From Balanoglossus misakiensis (taxonomy: Eukaryota; Hemichordata): 64,000 bases of DNA. Location of the stretch: positions 6,076,001-6,140,000 of the forward strand of contig CM082593.2 in NCBI GenBank assembly GCA_040954595.2, in the 5' to 3' direction. Shown here piece by piece: positions 38,701-50,043 of the stretch. How positions within the stretch are numbered: the first letter of the stretch is position 1; the number at the start of each line of letters is the position of its first letter. The translations under genes and the position numbers were made by a program. A model generated the notes under the pieces. The model ran no database searches and was not told the DNA's origin. It saw only the letters and a list, made by a program, of their open reading frames with translations.

Positions 38701-41700
38701 CACAATACTACAGCAACAAAATTCATCGTGAACTTTTGCGAAGATTATGATTTGTACGATTTGGATAACTTCACACACAGAGTATTAAAATCTATGGTCA
38801 GCATACGCTGGTTTTAAGCTCGTTAACACATAGAAAATCTGCGAACACGATAGCCGGATTAAAGCCGATTACACCAGATTTACATCAAAGAAAACGTGCT
38901 GAAATACCGCCAATTACAGTCATGCCCTCGCTTCTAAGTTCCAACTGACATTACGAACTACCTTCAGAATATTTGGAGATTATGTGTTGATTTTTAATTA
39001 AACTCTCATTTTGCTGTAAAAAATTGTATCTCATTTGTTTTAAATTGAAGAGGTCGATGTTATGTTACGCGATTCCAGCCGTCGGGTGAGTTAGGAGAGG
39101 GAGAAAATTCTACGGGGTGATTACCGTTGGGGACCGGTTTATCGTGTGCCAGATTGTCCGTCGGAGGGGGTCGCGGGATTAGTTTCAATTCCCCGCTGCT
39201 TTCAGATCAGACCGCTGTGCTCTAATCGCTTCGTGACATTTTGCAAATACTGTATCCTGCTCGGCATGCAATGGGACACTGCCAACCCCCGCTGATATGT
39301 TATCAAAGTGTCCGCTTCGTGAAACAGCTACGTATTGCTCAGTCGATGACGTCATCATATCAGAGCTGCTAACACAGGTGTATCGCGGTGCTGACAACCA
39401 GGTGGTGCGATTTTTGGCGCCATTGGACAAAAAATGTACACGGATAAAAATCAACGTCCATATTTTCACATGTGAAATATTTCATTTTTCTTTGCCAATG
39501 CTTCACATTGCCGACAACATTTACTCTATTAATTTGCCGACCAATGTCATACACATGTACATGGATCTGTGTATGTGATAACTGACCATACTGTAGAAGC
39601 AAATGGTGATTTTGGCCAAAGTTTTCCCAAAAACTATGCGTGTGCCTTGTGCCGTATGGGCGACAATTTGAGAACCATGCAGACGCTTGACATCATCATA
39701 TCATTAAACTATGTATGTATTTTAGTTTGTTTCATCATTCGTGTTATTATCACCTCTTCCAGGTGTCAGTCATTGTCAGCATCGGTACCCTGACCGCCGT
39801 CGGCATAGATCGATACGCGGCCGTGATGAACCCCATGAAGGCCCGGCTCGTTCGGAGCAAACGCAAGATCGCCGTCAACTTCGTCATCATATGGCTGTCG
39901 GCTGTCGTCGTGTCCTCGGTCCAGGTCGTCTTCACTCGGGTGCCGACCGCCTCCATCAACGGGGAGACGGTCTACTTTTGCAGCGAGTGGTATCCCAGCG
40001 AAGCGGTGGCGAAAGCCTGGGAGATCGGCTTCCTTCTGGCGACATACTTCCTGCCGCTCTCCATACTCACCTTCACGTACGCCCGGGTCAGCTTTCGCCT
40101 GTGGGGGAGGCACCTTCCCGGAAACTCAAACCAAGACAGGGATATCAACCAAAGAAAATCGAAGCAGAAGGTAGTGCTACAGCGCATGGGCAGTAACAGG
40201 GCGCGCCTGCGCATAAAAATGAACAAAGCAGTCATTACCCTTTGTAATATTTTCATGACACTGTGACAAAAAGCCTCGGTAACAGTTTACATATTCCATT
40301 ACCGCGGTCACTCCAAAAAAAGTGACTGTGCATATTCGGAAAAACTTATGATCGTTGCAAAGTCTGCACCAGTAAGAGATAACAGTGTATGATCACACAG
40401 ACTTGTGTTTCGTGTGAGGGGGACAATAAGGCTCCACAAAAAGACCCGATTTCCCTAAAATTGGGTCGTGAAACTCTTGTCTCCAAAGTTCAGTACATCT
40501 GTAATATAGTAGTAATAGATTTCACCTCGCTAGCAGCCCTCAAAAGCAAACTGTTTACTGTGACATTCTGGCCTTTAACAATGCTAAGAAGCCATCAACC
40601 TGGACGAGGACGCCATGTTTCCCGTCGCCGCTGTTCCAGTTGTTGTTGTGCATCCCCCCCCCCCCCGCGCCTGTAGGCATGTCAATTAATCACATGTGTT
40701 GTTTCTAATCCAACAGGTCATACGAATGTTGGTCGTGATCGTGGTGATGTTCGCCCTCTGCTGGCTGCCGTTGCACATTTTCAAGCTGGTTGGGTTATAT
40801 AACCCGCACCTTTATTACGACATCGCAAGCCAGGACAGGATGCGCATTGTTAACGCATGCGTCCTTTGGTTGGCTATGTCCAATAGCTTTGTGAATCCGA
40901 TTATCTATGGCTTTCTCAACGATAATTTCAGGGTAAGTATTGACAAATGCCTTGCGCAGTTTCTTGAGATCATTGCACGTGCTAGACAGACAGACACACA
41001 GACAGACACAGACTGACACACAGACAGACCTAATTCAAAGCCCATCACATATTCGCACGGTCATAAAATGGCCTGCTTACTGTATGATGGATAATGAAAA
41101 GAAGTAATGCATGCGTGTCAGGGACACGAACCAATTATAGGCACACATTAAATGGGACACATCATAAATGAAAGTACGTGCCAAATCGATTGGAGTCGCA
41201 TAGTGCGACAGAAATACACTAGTGCCTTCGAACCTTCGGATTTTTAAATACATGTATATAGTACAGCAGACAAAAAGTTGCCCTGGTTGATTGATGGATG
41301 GAACGAGTGTTACCAGATCAGAACTTATATCGGTAAATCAGTCATTTGACATCAGCGAATGGGGGAACGCGCATAAAAATGGGTAGAGAATCAGACATTC
41401 GACAATTGTGGTGTTTGTTCCCTCCATGCATATATTACCCTGCTGTCATTATTTTCAGATGGCTGCCGTAAAGCCAATAGTTTTTGAGTTTTGAAACCAC
41501 GTTACAGTAAAATGGGTAACAAACATTATCCTAACCTTACATTACAGTAAAATTTAACCGCTTTATGGCAATGGGTCCGTTATCTTTTGTGATATCTTAT
41601 TCCATCTATAAATACTAAAGTAAATATTGCATTGGCATTGTCTGCTACATGATTTATTCTGCAATCATAAAATATTATATAAGAATATTTCGTTCCAGTT

Positions 41701-42059
41701 ATTAATGATGACCCCACTACCATGAACGCGAACAATTGGCACTATAGTTAACGTACACGTACTGTCATATAGTACAGTACAGTACAGTACAGTACAGTAC
41801 AGTACAGTACAGTACTGTTATTCACTCTATCATCACTGAAGACTTTCGCGTCACAGGACAAACAAGCTGTTGGCTCGCATCAGTTAATCTCATGAAAGAA
41901 AATTCCGTCCAATTTCAGACTGATTTCAAGCTATTCTTCAAATCCTGTCTGCGTGGGAAACGGCACGTTGATTTGAGGTCAATGGGATCAAGATCGAGCG
42001 GGCGATCCCTGACGGTCAGTTCAAGTACCAAGACCAGGTCGTTCCTGTCCTCTCTGTAG
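26264..42059 (+). CDS. Rhodopsin-family neuropeptide GPCR (QRFP/NPFF/orexin-receptor-like), complete, four exons
   Basis: Exons 26264-26674, 39763-40170, 40717-40932 and 41919-42059 join in phase 0 to give 391 residues. The start ATG lies in a strong context (GTCGACCATGG). The N-terminus has two N-glycosylation sequons (NGS, NLT). Exon 1 carries TM1 (ending GNTLVI), TM2 (LAISDL) and the start of TM3 (GHWIFG..MC). Exon 2 carries the rest of TM3 with DRY, TM4, an extracellular loop 2 Cys (YFCSEWYP), TM5 and the third loop. Exon 3 carries TM6 (FALCWLPLH) and TM7 (NSFVNPIIY). Exon 4 supplies helix 8 (TDFKLFFKSC), a palmitoylation-type Cys and a Ser-rich tail ending FLSSL. The FCxEWxP loop and CWLP motif point to the RFamide/orexin branch of peptide receptors. 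The exact ligand cannot be read from sequence. Intron 1 is 13.1 kb, the others 0.5-1 kb. It would act at the plasma membrane through G proteins. Confidence 0.88.
30553..30592. repeat. (CAGCA)n pentanucleotide tract
   Basis: About eight CAGCA/CAGTA units in the large GPCR intron. A separate poly-G run lies at 30266-30277. Confidence 0.9.
32646..32794. repeat. Compound (CTC)n-(ATC)n microsatellite
   Basis: A CTC trinucleotide run with one CCA interruption (32646-32717) changes directly to an ATC run (32718-32794). Both have period 3, so they give long poly-Met, poly-Arg, poly-Leu and poly-Ile open frames that are not genes. It is intronic to the GPCR. Confidence 0.98.
34484..34680 (-). mobile_element. 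Dispersed repeat, copy 2 (~197 bp, inverted relative to copy 1)
   Basis: Reverse complement of the segment at 25188-25394, inside the large GPCR intron. It begins TTAAAGGGAATGGGTCGTCG and ends near AATGTTTATAAAC. Relative to copy 1 it lacks about 14 bp in the middle and has many single substitutions, so the two insertions are not recent. The pair forms a 9.1-kb-spaced inverted repeat across the first GPCR exon. Confidence 0.7.
41771..41815. repeat. (AGTAC)n pentanucleotide tract
   Basis: Nine AGTAC units in the last GPCR intron, about 100 bp upstream of the final coding exon. A shorter CAGACAGA run lies at 40985-41030 just after exon 3. Confidence 0.97.
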
Positions 42060-42303
42060 AACGGGACAACATAAGCCAGGCCTCAATGCAGTTTCCGTGA
42101 GCCGCTATATTAAGCCGTGCTCGTAGTGAGTACGTTAAGCCAAATCTGATGTCTTCAGGCATAGAAGTTAAATTTCATAAAACAAATTAAATTTCGCAAT
42201 GACGATTTAGTTCGAAGCGTCGAGTGCATGGAGAAGACGACTTTTGTGACCGTCGGTCCGAATATAAATTAAATTTCGCGTAATATCCATAAAACGTCTA
42301 TAA

Positions 42304-42309
42304 AATAAA
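42304..42309 (+). promoter_or_regulatory. Candidate poly(A) signal of the GPCR gene (proximal)
   Basis: AATAAA about 245 bp after the GPCR stop codon. A second AATAAA at 43054-43059 (TCTAATAAAGTTGACG, followed by T-rich sequence) would give a 3' UTR of about 1 kb. Sequence alone does not decide which is used. Confidence 0.4.
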
Positions 42310-44980
42310 TGTCAACATGAAGGATTAGGTTCGAAACCCCGAGGGAAGACATATTGAATCAGAATTTTGCGACCGTCTTCCTTTACAGAAGCGCGTAATA
42401 CAGATAACAATTTGTGGTGAATACTCATCACACAGTGCTCGTCGTTTTCTCACAGGGAAGAGGTCACACCCTGAGCTGCGCATGTGCGATTGTTCTTTTA
42501 AAATCATTCTATCGCCATTGTACCTAACCAACTTACAGCTTCGACACAATTTTTAGAAGGTGCACAGCATTTTGTAGTTACCGTACAATTAACCTCATCA
42601 CAGTCAATGTGGAATATGAGACAGTTGTTTTCGACAGAAAAAAAACAGATGTAGATTCAGTAATCCGAAATAAACCATATCATGTACAGCACTACATCAC
42701 AATTTTCCTAGCCAACAGTTTTATATCATACATCTTCATTACCAGTATGTCATTTTAGTTTATTGCTCCGTTTATAAAATATCAAGTACGCCTGCCTTTT
42801 TTACTATTCACGTGTATTTTGGTTCATCAAGTTGTTGCTACATCTACATAATAAGCTCATTGAGTATTAGTTGTATGTAGTTATTACAAAATTATCTCTA
42901 CAGGTATATATTTCTGTTGAGCGGAAACGAGCGAATCTTTCTAAAATTTGACTATATTCCTCTTAACGTTATGTATTGTTTTCGCTTCGGTAAGCATTAA
43001 TGTTATTTATCTACGATAGTTGGTGATGTTACAATTTTGTGGTATTTTTTTCTAATAAAGTTGACGTATTATAGTGTCTCTTCATTTTTTGGAGATGGGT
43101 TTCATTTTCATTTTCATTGGCGCCCTTTGCTCGCGCAATGTAAAATATTCTGATGTACTATGGTTCTAGTTTCTAACGGAGATGTTGTATCCCTGATTGA
43201 AACTGCAATAAACGGCCGCTGGTTATATGACAGATTGACAGAGATTGGCGGAGACGTTTGGCGGAGAAGTCAGTAGTCAAGACTTGCGTCATCAAGAAAT
43301 CTGTACCATATAGAGTTACGTTTCATCGACGCTACTGCTTTGCTGCTGCTTTGTAAGGACGTGATCTGGTTTCATTTTGCGAGCACGCGGGCTGAAGTTT
43401 GAGATGCTGTCCTGAAGAGTGGAACCCGAGAGGAATCTTGATTACGCGACTAGACGTAGCTGTTATTTTCTTCCTTCAATTACCCGCGTTTCATTTCGAG
43501 ACACTGTTGAGTGCTCGGTAATGAGAGAGTGAGGATGAGAGTTGCACCATCGCCGTTCACATCCACTCTTATTCACGACACAATAAGCCGAGGGAAATGC
43601 CCTTCGGAGGGCGTGAGTGGGTGGGGGGGGGGGGCATGCGGTAACTGGGCTTGGGTGAACTCACAACCAGAGCACGAACGCAGGATCGATCTGGTATGAA
43701 ACATTTATCTGGATATTAATAACATAAGAGACGGAAGCCAAAACGAAACCTGATTCACAAAACAAGGCAAATGTACGTCACAATGATGTTTTTTGCGAGC
43801 CTTGCTAAAGTAGTTTTGCGAAAGGATTTCACTGGAGAATCTCATATTATATGCGACTGATGGGCGCCATCCCCCTAACTGCACACTTGAGTCAAGTGCT
43901 TTGAGTTTGGGAATGCTCTAATATCGGCCTAATTATGGTATGTCGTAACATTTTGAGCGGCAAGCAGACAGAACCAGGTGCACTTTTACCCATACACATA
44001 ATTTCTACATTTACATGTAGTCTAATCTAATTCTCTATTCTTGTTTGCGGCAGATTGTGTACTCTAAAGTTGAAAAGAGTCTCCCTTGGGCAAAACAAGA
44101 CATGATGAACACCACTGACAGATTCTACCACTAGGAGGCACTGTTCAGAACACAGCCAGTTCTTTGATCCTTCACTGATCGAATACACATGTACATTGAC
44201 TGTCAAATGTACTAGCTATAACCCTCGGCTATAGCCGAAATACAATCTGTCGCTCCGTACGCTTCACGACGAGGTTCAAACGACGCGAGAAACACGAATT
44301 GGGGTTTGCATTATAGGTTGTCAATAAATGTCCCACCTCATTAGGTTTCTTGGTCCAACGCTGCTGACGTACAACACTTGTGGCGAAGGATCGACATCTT
44401 CATCGCCGTGGTTTCATGGAGGCCGCCATATTGCAAAACGTTGCCTAGGCCAACACTGACAGCAAGACGCGTCATGCACGTACACGTTACGTCACAACAA
44501 ACACCTGTGGCACGTCATCAACTGCATTGGTTGCCAATTGGATGGTTCATTGGCCACATCTGCCAATCATGTTGTTTCATCTCACGCTGAATTGTGTATA
44601 CATCCAGGAAGTACTGGAAACGCAGTCTTTCTTTGCTAATCTTTCTTATAATTACCACCAAAGTGGCTTTTGAAAGAAATCTTAATGTTACAATGATTAT
44701 ATAAAAACACGGTGTAAAGATTACATTACATTACCATTATCTTTCAATTCAAACAGATTATAAAACAACTATAAAACAGCAGTAATAGGTCCATCCATGA
44801 AATCCGTTGGTTGTATATCTCAGAACACCATCAATCAGAAAAGAAACACGACTCTAGAGAATTTCAAGCAACCGAAGAGTTATCTTTGACCAAAAACTCG
44901 GTCATCCGGGAACTTCAAAACGCGAAGATGGTCTCCTAAGCGGAGCACAGCCGCGCGAAAGTACACAAGATGTGTAAACG
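42310..44980. other. Region between the two convergent genes, no gene seen
   Basis: The stretch lies between the 3' end of the plus-strand GPCR and the 3' end of the minus-strand channel subunit. It contains a G run at 43622-43633 and a YY1-like GCCGCCATATTG at about 44423. I find no exon with splice borders or a recognisable motif. Confidence 0.6.
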
Positions 44981-46599
44981 TCACCTGTTTGAGAGTATGA
45001 CGGCCGCACCGACCGCATACATGATTAGCAGAGCAAAGAAACAGAGCCGATCCAGCACCACTGCAAGATACTTCCAGGCTTGTAGAAGCTGCGAAGAGAA
45101 GGCAGGTAGTCAAAACGTTGATTTCATATACATAAGATTATTCAGGTAGTTAATGTGGAAGGGGACAATCTCTGCACCCTTCTCGTTTCACACAAAGCTT
45201 GATCTCTACTGTATTACTTAGCTGGGAACCTGTTGCTATGGTAATTTGCCCAGTCTCGCTAGATCTCGCACCGAATCGAAAATCATCCCTTGGAAAAAAA
45301 GTTAACACTCACCTCGTCATTTCTGGCGTCATCCTGTAAGACTTGTCGTATATCTTTGATATCCTGGGAAATGAGACTTAACAAGGGCGTATTTCTTTCA
45401 CTTTCTATTCTCGCTGCCAGTGCTGTCTTGTTAAACTCGCTACTGTCTTCCAAGGACACCACGTCTATGTGGTTATCGTTAAAGACGGGGTTGTGTCTGG
45501 CGGGGTTTATCTTGCGATGAAAGGCCCTGAGTCCCAACATCGGAGGCAGGATTTCCAGAAACACTCTCCGGACAACGGCGTTCATGACCAACTGGTGCTG
45601 TGGCCGGTGGTGCGCCCGCAGGACCAGAATGCTGAGGGCGATCGACGCGGCGATGACGCCGATGTTGAAGTACAGCAGCTCCATGACGAGGGGAATCGAG
45701 TCCGACGTCGCTGGCATGATGTCCGCCACTATCACGCTATACACCGAGGTTGAGATGAGGATGGACACGGAGAAGGACAGCTTCTCCCCGGCGTCGGACG
45801 GCAGCAGGAAGACGAGCAGAGTCAGCACACCTTGCATGGTCGACGGGGCGATGATGTTGACCGTGTAGTAGAGCGGTTTTCTTGTCAGTTCCAACGGGAA
45901 TTCTATGGCTGTCCAGTTGCTTTCATCACGTGGGCTGTAGAAGTACTGAAGAGTCGATGGGCTCCCTACGATATCCCATTCCGAATGAGCCTCAGAGTCT
46001 GCCACACCGATACTTCCGGGATTTGTTCTCACCTCTATTTCGTGCGAAAGAGAGCCCCACATGGAGAACATGAACGTGCAGCGTTGTTTGTCGAACGGAA
46101 AGTGTCGTATGTTGAGTTTACACTGGCATTCTATAATATCCTGCGGTAGATTTCGTACCATGCCGTCATGGTATACATCAACTCCCCCGCCGGTGTTCGA
46201 CAAGAAGTATCTGTCATTTGCGCTGTGAAGAGTAAATTAAAAGACGTGATACAGTAACCTTGGCATTAATGCCAAAATACGAATTAACAGAAACAAGAAT
46301 AGCCTATAACAGTCTAAGTAACAGCAATGGAAAGAGACGGGTTACCCTACATGTTCCAGACGGACGAGAAAAAAAAATCTTCAAAACGTAGGATCTTGCG
46401 TTGTTTACCTATACACATTGGCAACTTTCGGCATCCACATCCAATCCGCAGGCACCAGAATTTTCTTGATGCCGCCAAATGTATCGGGTTCCCATGTAAG
46501 ACGACCATCTGTCCAATACTTGACAAAAAAGTGAACACGGTCAAATATAATAGTAATGCCAGAATTATTATGCTAAATGTATGCATGTGTGTGCACCTT

Positions 46600-46687
<88 letters not shown>

Positions 46688-47617
46688 GCGTGAATCTTCA
46701 CTCAAAAAAGCAAACAGCTTTGGCATAAAAATGGTTACAATTTACAAAATGACCATAGCTTGCGAGCTCAGTGTCTTAAAAGTTTGCTTATACCTGTTCT
46801 GTCCACATCCTCACTTTAATAGTTTGCAGTTTTTCATCCTGTGGAAAAAAAGGAAAGCGAATGACATGAGTTACAAGAATATTAGGCCTTATATTGTTGT
46901 CTGAAAATGGAAGACGGGACCTCAAGCAACCATGTGCTTGCTCAGTACCAGATACCACTTAACAAATACGTTCGACCCACAGTCTCTGCACACTATGGTT
47001 CGACAAGAAACTCTCGCTTCCCATATCGATCATTACTAATAAGTACCTACCACGTCCAATAACATGAGAAGATACATGCCAATTTCGAACTGGATGGCTT
47101 CGCCGTTGAATGTTGGTTTAACGTGTTTGCTGTAGTTGCTGAAGAGATGGCGGTGCAACTCTTCCTCTGTCTCGTAAAGTAGTTCTATGTAAAAAGAAGA
47201 CGAGACCCACTTTGAATACACTGCAAGAAATACTCGCTGGAGTTGCGATGGCCGACAATCGTCAACTCTGCCCCACTCCTCCCCTCCCTAGAAAGCTGTA
47301 AAATGCTGGTCGCCTAAAGACAGCGACAGTTGCTACGCGAATTAAATTCCCCTTTAATATAACACTTTTTTTTCAGAACTATTTTTTGTGAGAGCACAAT
47401 ATATCGACATTCAATACCGTACCAACCCGTTGGGCTGATGTGAGTTCTTTTTTTAGTAATATGGCCGAGTCACTCTGCAATTGAGCTAATGCAAAAATAA
47501 AGTGAAATTTATCATGTATGCGATATAACATCTATATCAGCACTCACCGGAACCGATAACCGTTCCTATGGAGACGAAGATGACAACACAACGGAAAATT
47601 GCTGATTGAAGAGACAT
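44981..47617 (-). CDS. Nicotinic acetylcholine receptor-type Cys-loop channel subunit, complete, six exons
   Basis: Minus-strand exons 47548-47617, 47051-47184, 46794-46838, 46409-46518, 45313-46222 and 44981-45088 keep one frame and give 458 residues. Exon 1 encodes a signal peptide (MSLQSAIFRCVVIFV). The 45-bp and 110-bp third and fourth exons have the lengths typical of nicotinic receptor genes. Family marks: WTDGRLTWEP, a Cys-loop with 13 residues between the cysteines (ECQCKLNIRHFPFDKQRC; the second Cys of CQC opens the loop), RKPLYYTVN before TM1, GEK before TM2 (the Glu ring of cation channels), MPATSDSIPL between TM2 and TM3, a short intracellular loop, and TM4 (WKYLAVVLDRLCFFAL) in the last exon. 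There is no vicinal Cys pair in loop C, so this is a non-alpha-type subunit that probably needs a partner to bind acetylcholine. If the donor GAG|GTGAGT at 45313 were ignored, the frame would stop at once without TM4. Confidence 0.92.
46601..46686. repeat. (CTAT)n tetranucleotide microsatellite
   Basis: About 21 perfect CTAT units in the intron between exons 3 and 4 of the nicotinic-type subunit. Such long perfect tracts usually vary in length between individuals. Confidence 0.98.
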
Positions 47618-47680
47618 GGTTTCAACAACTTGTTTCTGCAGACCCTCGGTAGTGTCATCGGGGGACCGGACCGGCGCAGC

Positions 47681-47688
47681 TTTTTATA
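47681..47688 (-). promoter_or_regulatory. TATA box of the nicotinic-type subunit gene
   Basis: On the minus strand ATTATAAAAAGCTGCGC gives a canonical TATAAAA, 64 bp upstream of the start codon at 47617. Initiation 25-30 bp downstream would leave a very short 5' UTR of about 35-40 nt. No upstream AG acceptor is needed, because the frame starts cleanly at this ATG with a signal peptide. Confidence 0.65.
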
Positions 47689-47705
47689 ATAGATGCAGCA
47701 CTGAC

Positions 47706-47712
47706 TACGTCA
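47706..47712 (-). promoter_or_regulatory. CRE-like site upstream of the TATA box
   Basis: TGACGTA on the minus strand, about 18 bp upstream of the TATA box at 47681-47688. Position and sequence match a CREB/ATF half-site as found in activity-regulated neuronal promoters. Function is inferred only. Confidence 0.4.
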
Positions 47713-47719
47713 TCATGGC

Positions 47720-50043
47720 TTTGTAAATAAAATATGGTAGATGTCGCAAAGAATTTATTGATTTTCCGGCGTCGATTGATTCATGACGACAGAGTTTATG
47801 CAAACCCTATCCAAGTTCAATTGGTAATTTGCAAAACTTGATTTACTTGTGCTTCAAAGGATTTTAAAAATCGATCTGAAAGATCAGCCGATCTGAAAAG
47901 ATTGCCTGATATCAAAGATTTAACATGTTTTCCGATAATCGGTTTACCTGTTTCATAACAACCGACGTCGACCATGAATAGGTTTCATACGTAAGCAAGT
48001 CTTGCGAAGAAGAGGAATCTTGGTTTACAAAATTTTCAACTTTGTAGCGACGGAACTATAGTCCCTCCGAGATATGATAAAATGTAATGAATTCTGGACA
48101 ATACCCTGGCAACAGCAGAAAAATGAAAATTCAAATTTGTCTCCGAAGTGTCGATGTGGAGAATAGTTCTCTCTGTGTGTCTGCGTGTCCGTCCGTGTCA
48201 CCAAGGACTTTGTGAAGAAGCAGTTGCTATGACAAAGTAGCATGCTACACAACCATGGAAACCAGGTACCACGTGACGTACCCAAAGCAAGGCGGTTTGA
48301 GAAGGTACAGATATGTGTAAATTTGAAATTAATGTAGATTGATGGATCAGGTGAATTTCGTAACATTTCTGAATCCCATTATTGGATTTGCTGCCATGCC
48401 AATATTTGTTCGCGCGTGGTTACACAAAACCCCTAATACCAACGGAACAAACATCTTTTGTTTAAGTATTGAAGTCAATCTATGAATATGACCGCATTTG
48501 CCTTTTACTGTTTTTTTTTTGACAATGTCGAGAATTGCAAGTGAGTAATCAAACAACTGAATCAAAAACCTCCATATTTACTTTTTACAATGGTTGCATT
48601 TCTCCACCAATCCTGTTGACTTCCATTAAGTAGTTTTGTGAACGGGTTAAGGGAGCATCGATTATTCATAATTATTCATTCTCAAAACCTTGACACTTGA
48701 GTAATTGCACACTCAAGGAATTATATGCAATCAATTAACAATCTTGTTCTACGATTAAAATGCATTAGTGTTTTTTTAAATCAATCTGATTAAGAGGGGT
48801 GACGTTCGATAATGCATTTTGGCACAAGACGTTTACAAAGACGAGAAACTGTTGGTGGGGCCGGGCATAGTACATTGTACATGTAAGATTCCTCCGATAG
48901 GCTGTCCATATTACTCACTCACAAAGATAGGTTGTAGTACAAGTCCAGCGATAGGCTGTGTCCTCACTCACAGGCTAAGAACAGGGGCAGGCCGTGGTCC
49001 AAGTAAAACCTTCGTTCGATGCTTCTGTTCTGTGCTAGGCTGGACATTTGCATATTTAGGATTGCCACCTAACTCGATGAAAGTAAATGCATTGCCCACT
49101 GGTACTTGTCATTGGCAGCCCATTCGTCCATTGACATCATTATATAATTGGCTGTCTTTTGCTTTTAGAATGAACACGATATAAGGTCTGATACTGATTC
49201 AAAGGTATACTTCATGAACATGAAGACGTTTCTTTGGATATGGACAGGAATGCGACAAGGTAAGCAGGAGACCATCATCATTTACACCGCGATAGGGAGA
49301 CTCACACAAAAATTATGCAAAAAGACCCCCCAAGTGGTTCTGTAAAACTTCAGACAAATCAATCTCCGAAATGCTTACAGTTAAAAGATTTTATTACCAA
49401 ATTTCACATCAAATAAAAAATATCTTCTGATACAAAGCTTGTTCTGCGATACATTCCTTTATGTACGGCCCAAAATTATCTAGGATATGTCCATTAAACT
49501 CAATATTTCTAACTTCCACATGAAAGAAACTCTCGCAGAAATTCCGTGTTTGATGCAAAAATTACTTTCAGCAAATGAGTTTACACTTGTCAAGCTGATG
49601 ACAATCACGTAGACAATGACGGTACTTCACACCACTGAAAAACCATAGCAAATCGATTAAATAATAGTAAATTTGCTTTCTTTTCTTTGGAACAATTACA
49701 ATATATTTTTAAAGCCATTTCTGTCATTTACAATCACGTGACATTATTGCTTCTAAAGGAGCCTACACACCATTTAGTTATATCATTTGGTCTCTGGTAC
49801 GATATAATTTTCCGAATATTTCAGATAAAAATGCCCTTTTTTCAGGAATGATTATACAGTAATCACGACAACAATTTCTCACAACGATCAACGTTTAACG
49901 GTAGCGTAGGGAGCATAGAATATTTTTGGCCAAGATTTTCCGGGTGCAAAGTTCATCACAAATTTCATTCCACCAGGACTTTCTGGGAGTGATTTACGAT
50001 TCCACGAGAACCAACACATACAAGTTACGCCACAAATGGGCCT
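47720..50043. other. Intergenic region between ACSL 3' end and the channel promoter
   Basis: No exon supported. On the minus strand an AATAAA lies at 49390-49395 and could end an ACSL 3' UTR of about 650 nt. A short degenerate direct repeat (GATAGGCTGT/CTCACTCACA) lies near 48896-48975. The 121-codon frame at 48819-49184 spans it and has no family features. Confidence 0.5.

Larger units (their letters stand above)
26675..39762 (+). other. 13.1-kb first intron of the GPCR gene
   Basis: Bounded by CAT|GTAAGT at 26675 and CTCTTCCAG at 39762. It contains the second copy of the dispersed repeat, two short pentanucleotide or poly-G tracts near 30263 and 30553, and the CTC/ATC compound microsatellite at 32646. 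The longest open frames (plus 31775-32323, 34038-34481) have no motif, no splice context and biased codons. At this length and AT content one or two such frames are expected by chance. I support no nested gene. Confidence 0.7.

Noticed and set aside
40933-41016. Using the read-through tail after GPCR exon 3 as the main C-terminus
   Set aside because: A perfect GTAAGT donor follows NDNFR, and the exon at 41919 supplies a proper helix 8 in phase 0. The read-through is at best a minor form.
41459-41494. Alternative GPCR terminal exon at 41459 (MAAVKPIVFEF)
   Set aside because: It gives no helix 8 and stops after 11 codons; the exon at 41919 fits the receptor fold.
45283-45312. Reading the channel exon 5 through to the stop at 45283
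   Set aside because: The frame would end without TM4. The donor GAG|GTGAGT and the downstream exon encoding a typical TM4 in the same phase show that splicing occurs here.
45290-46149. Plus-strand open frames opposite the channel exon 5
   Set aside because: Shadows of the conserved minus-strand exon that carries the Cys-loop and TM1-TM3.
48819-49184. 121-codon plus-strand frame in the ACSL-channel intergenic region
   Set aside because: It spans a small degenerate direct repeat, lacks splice borders and shows no recognisable motif.
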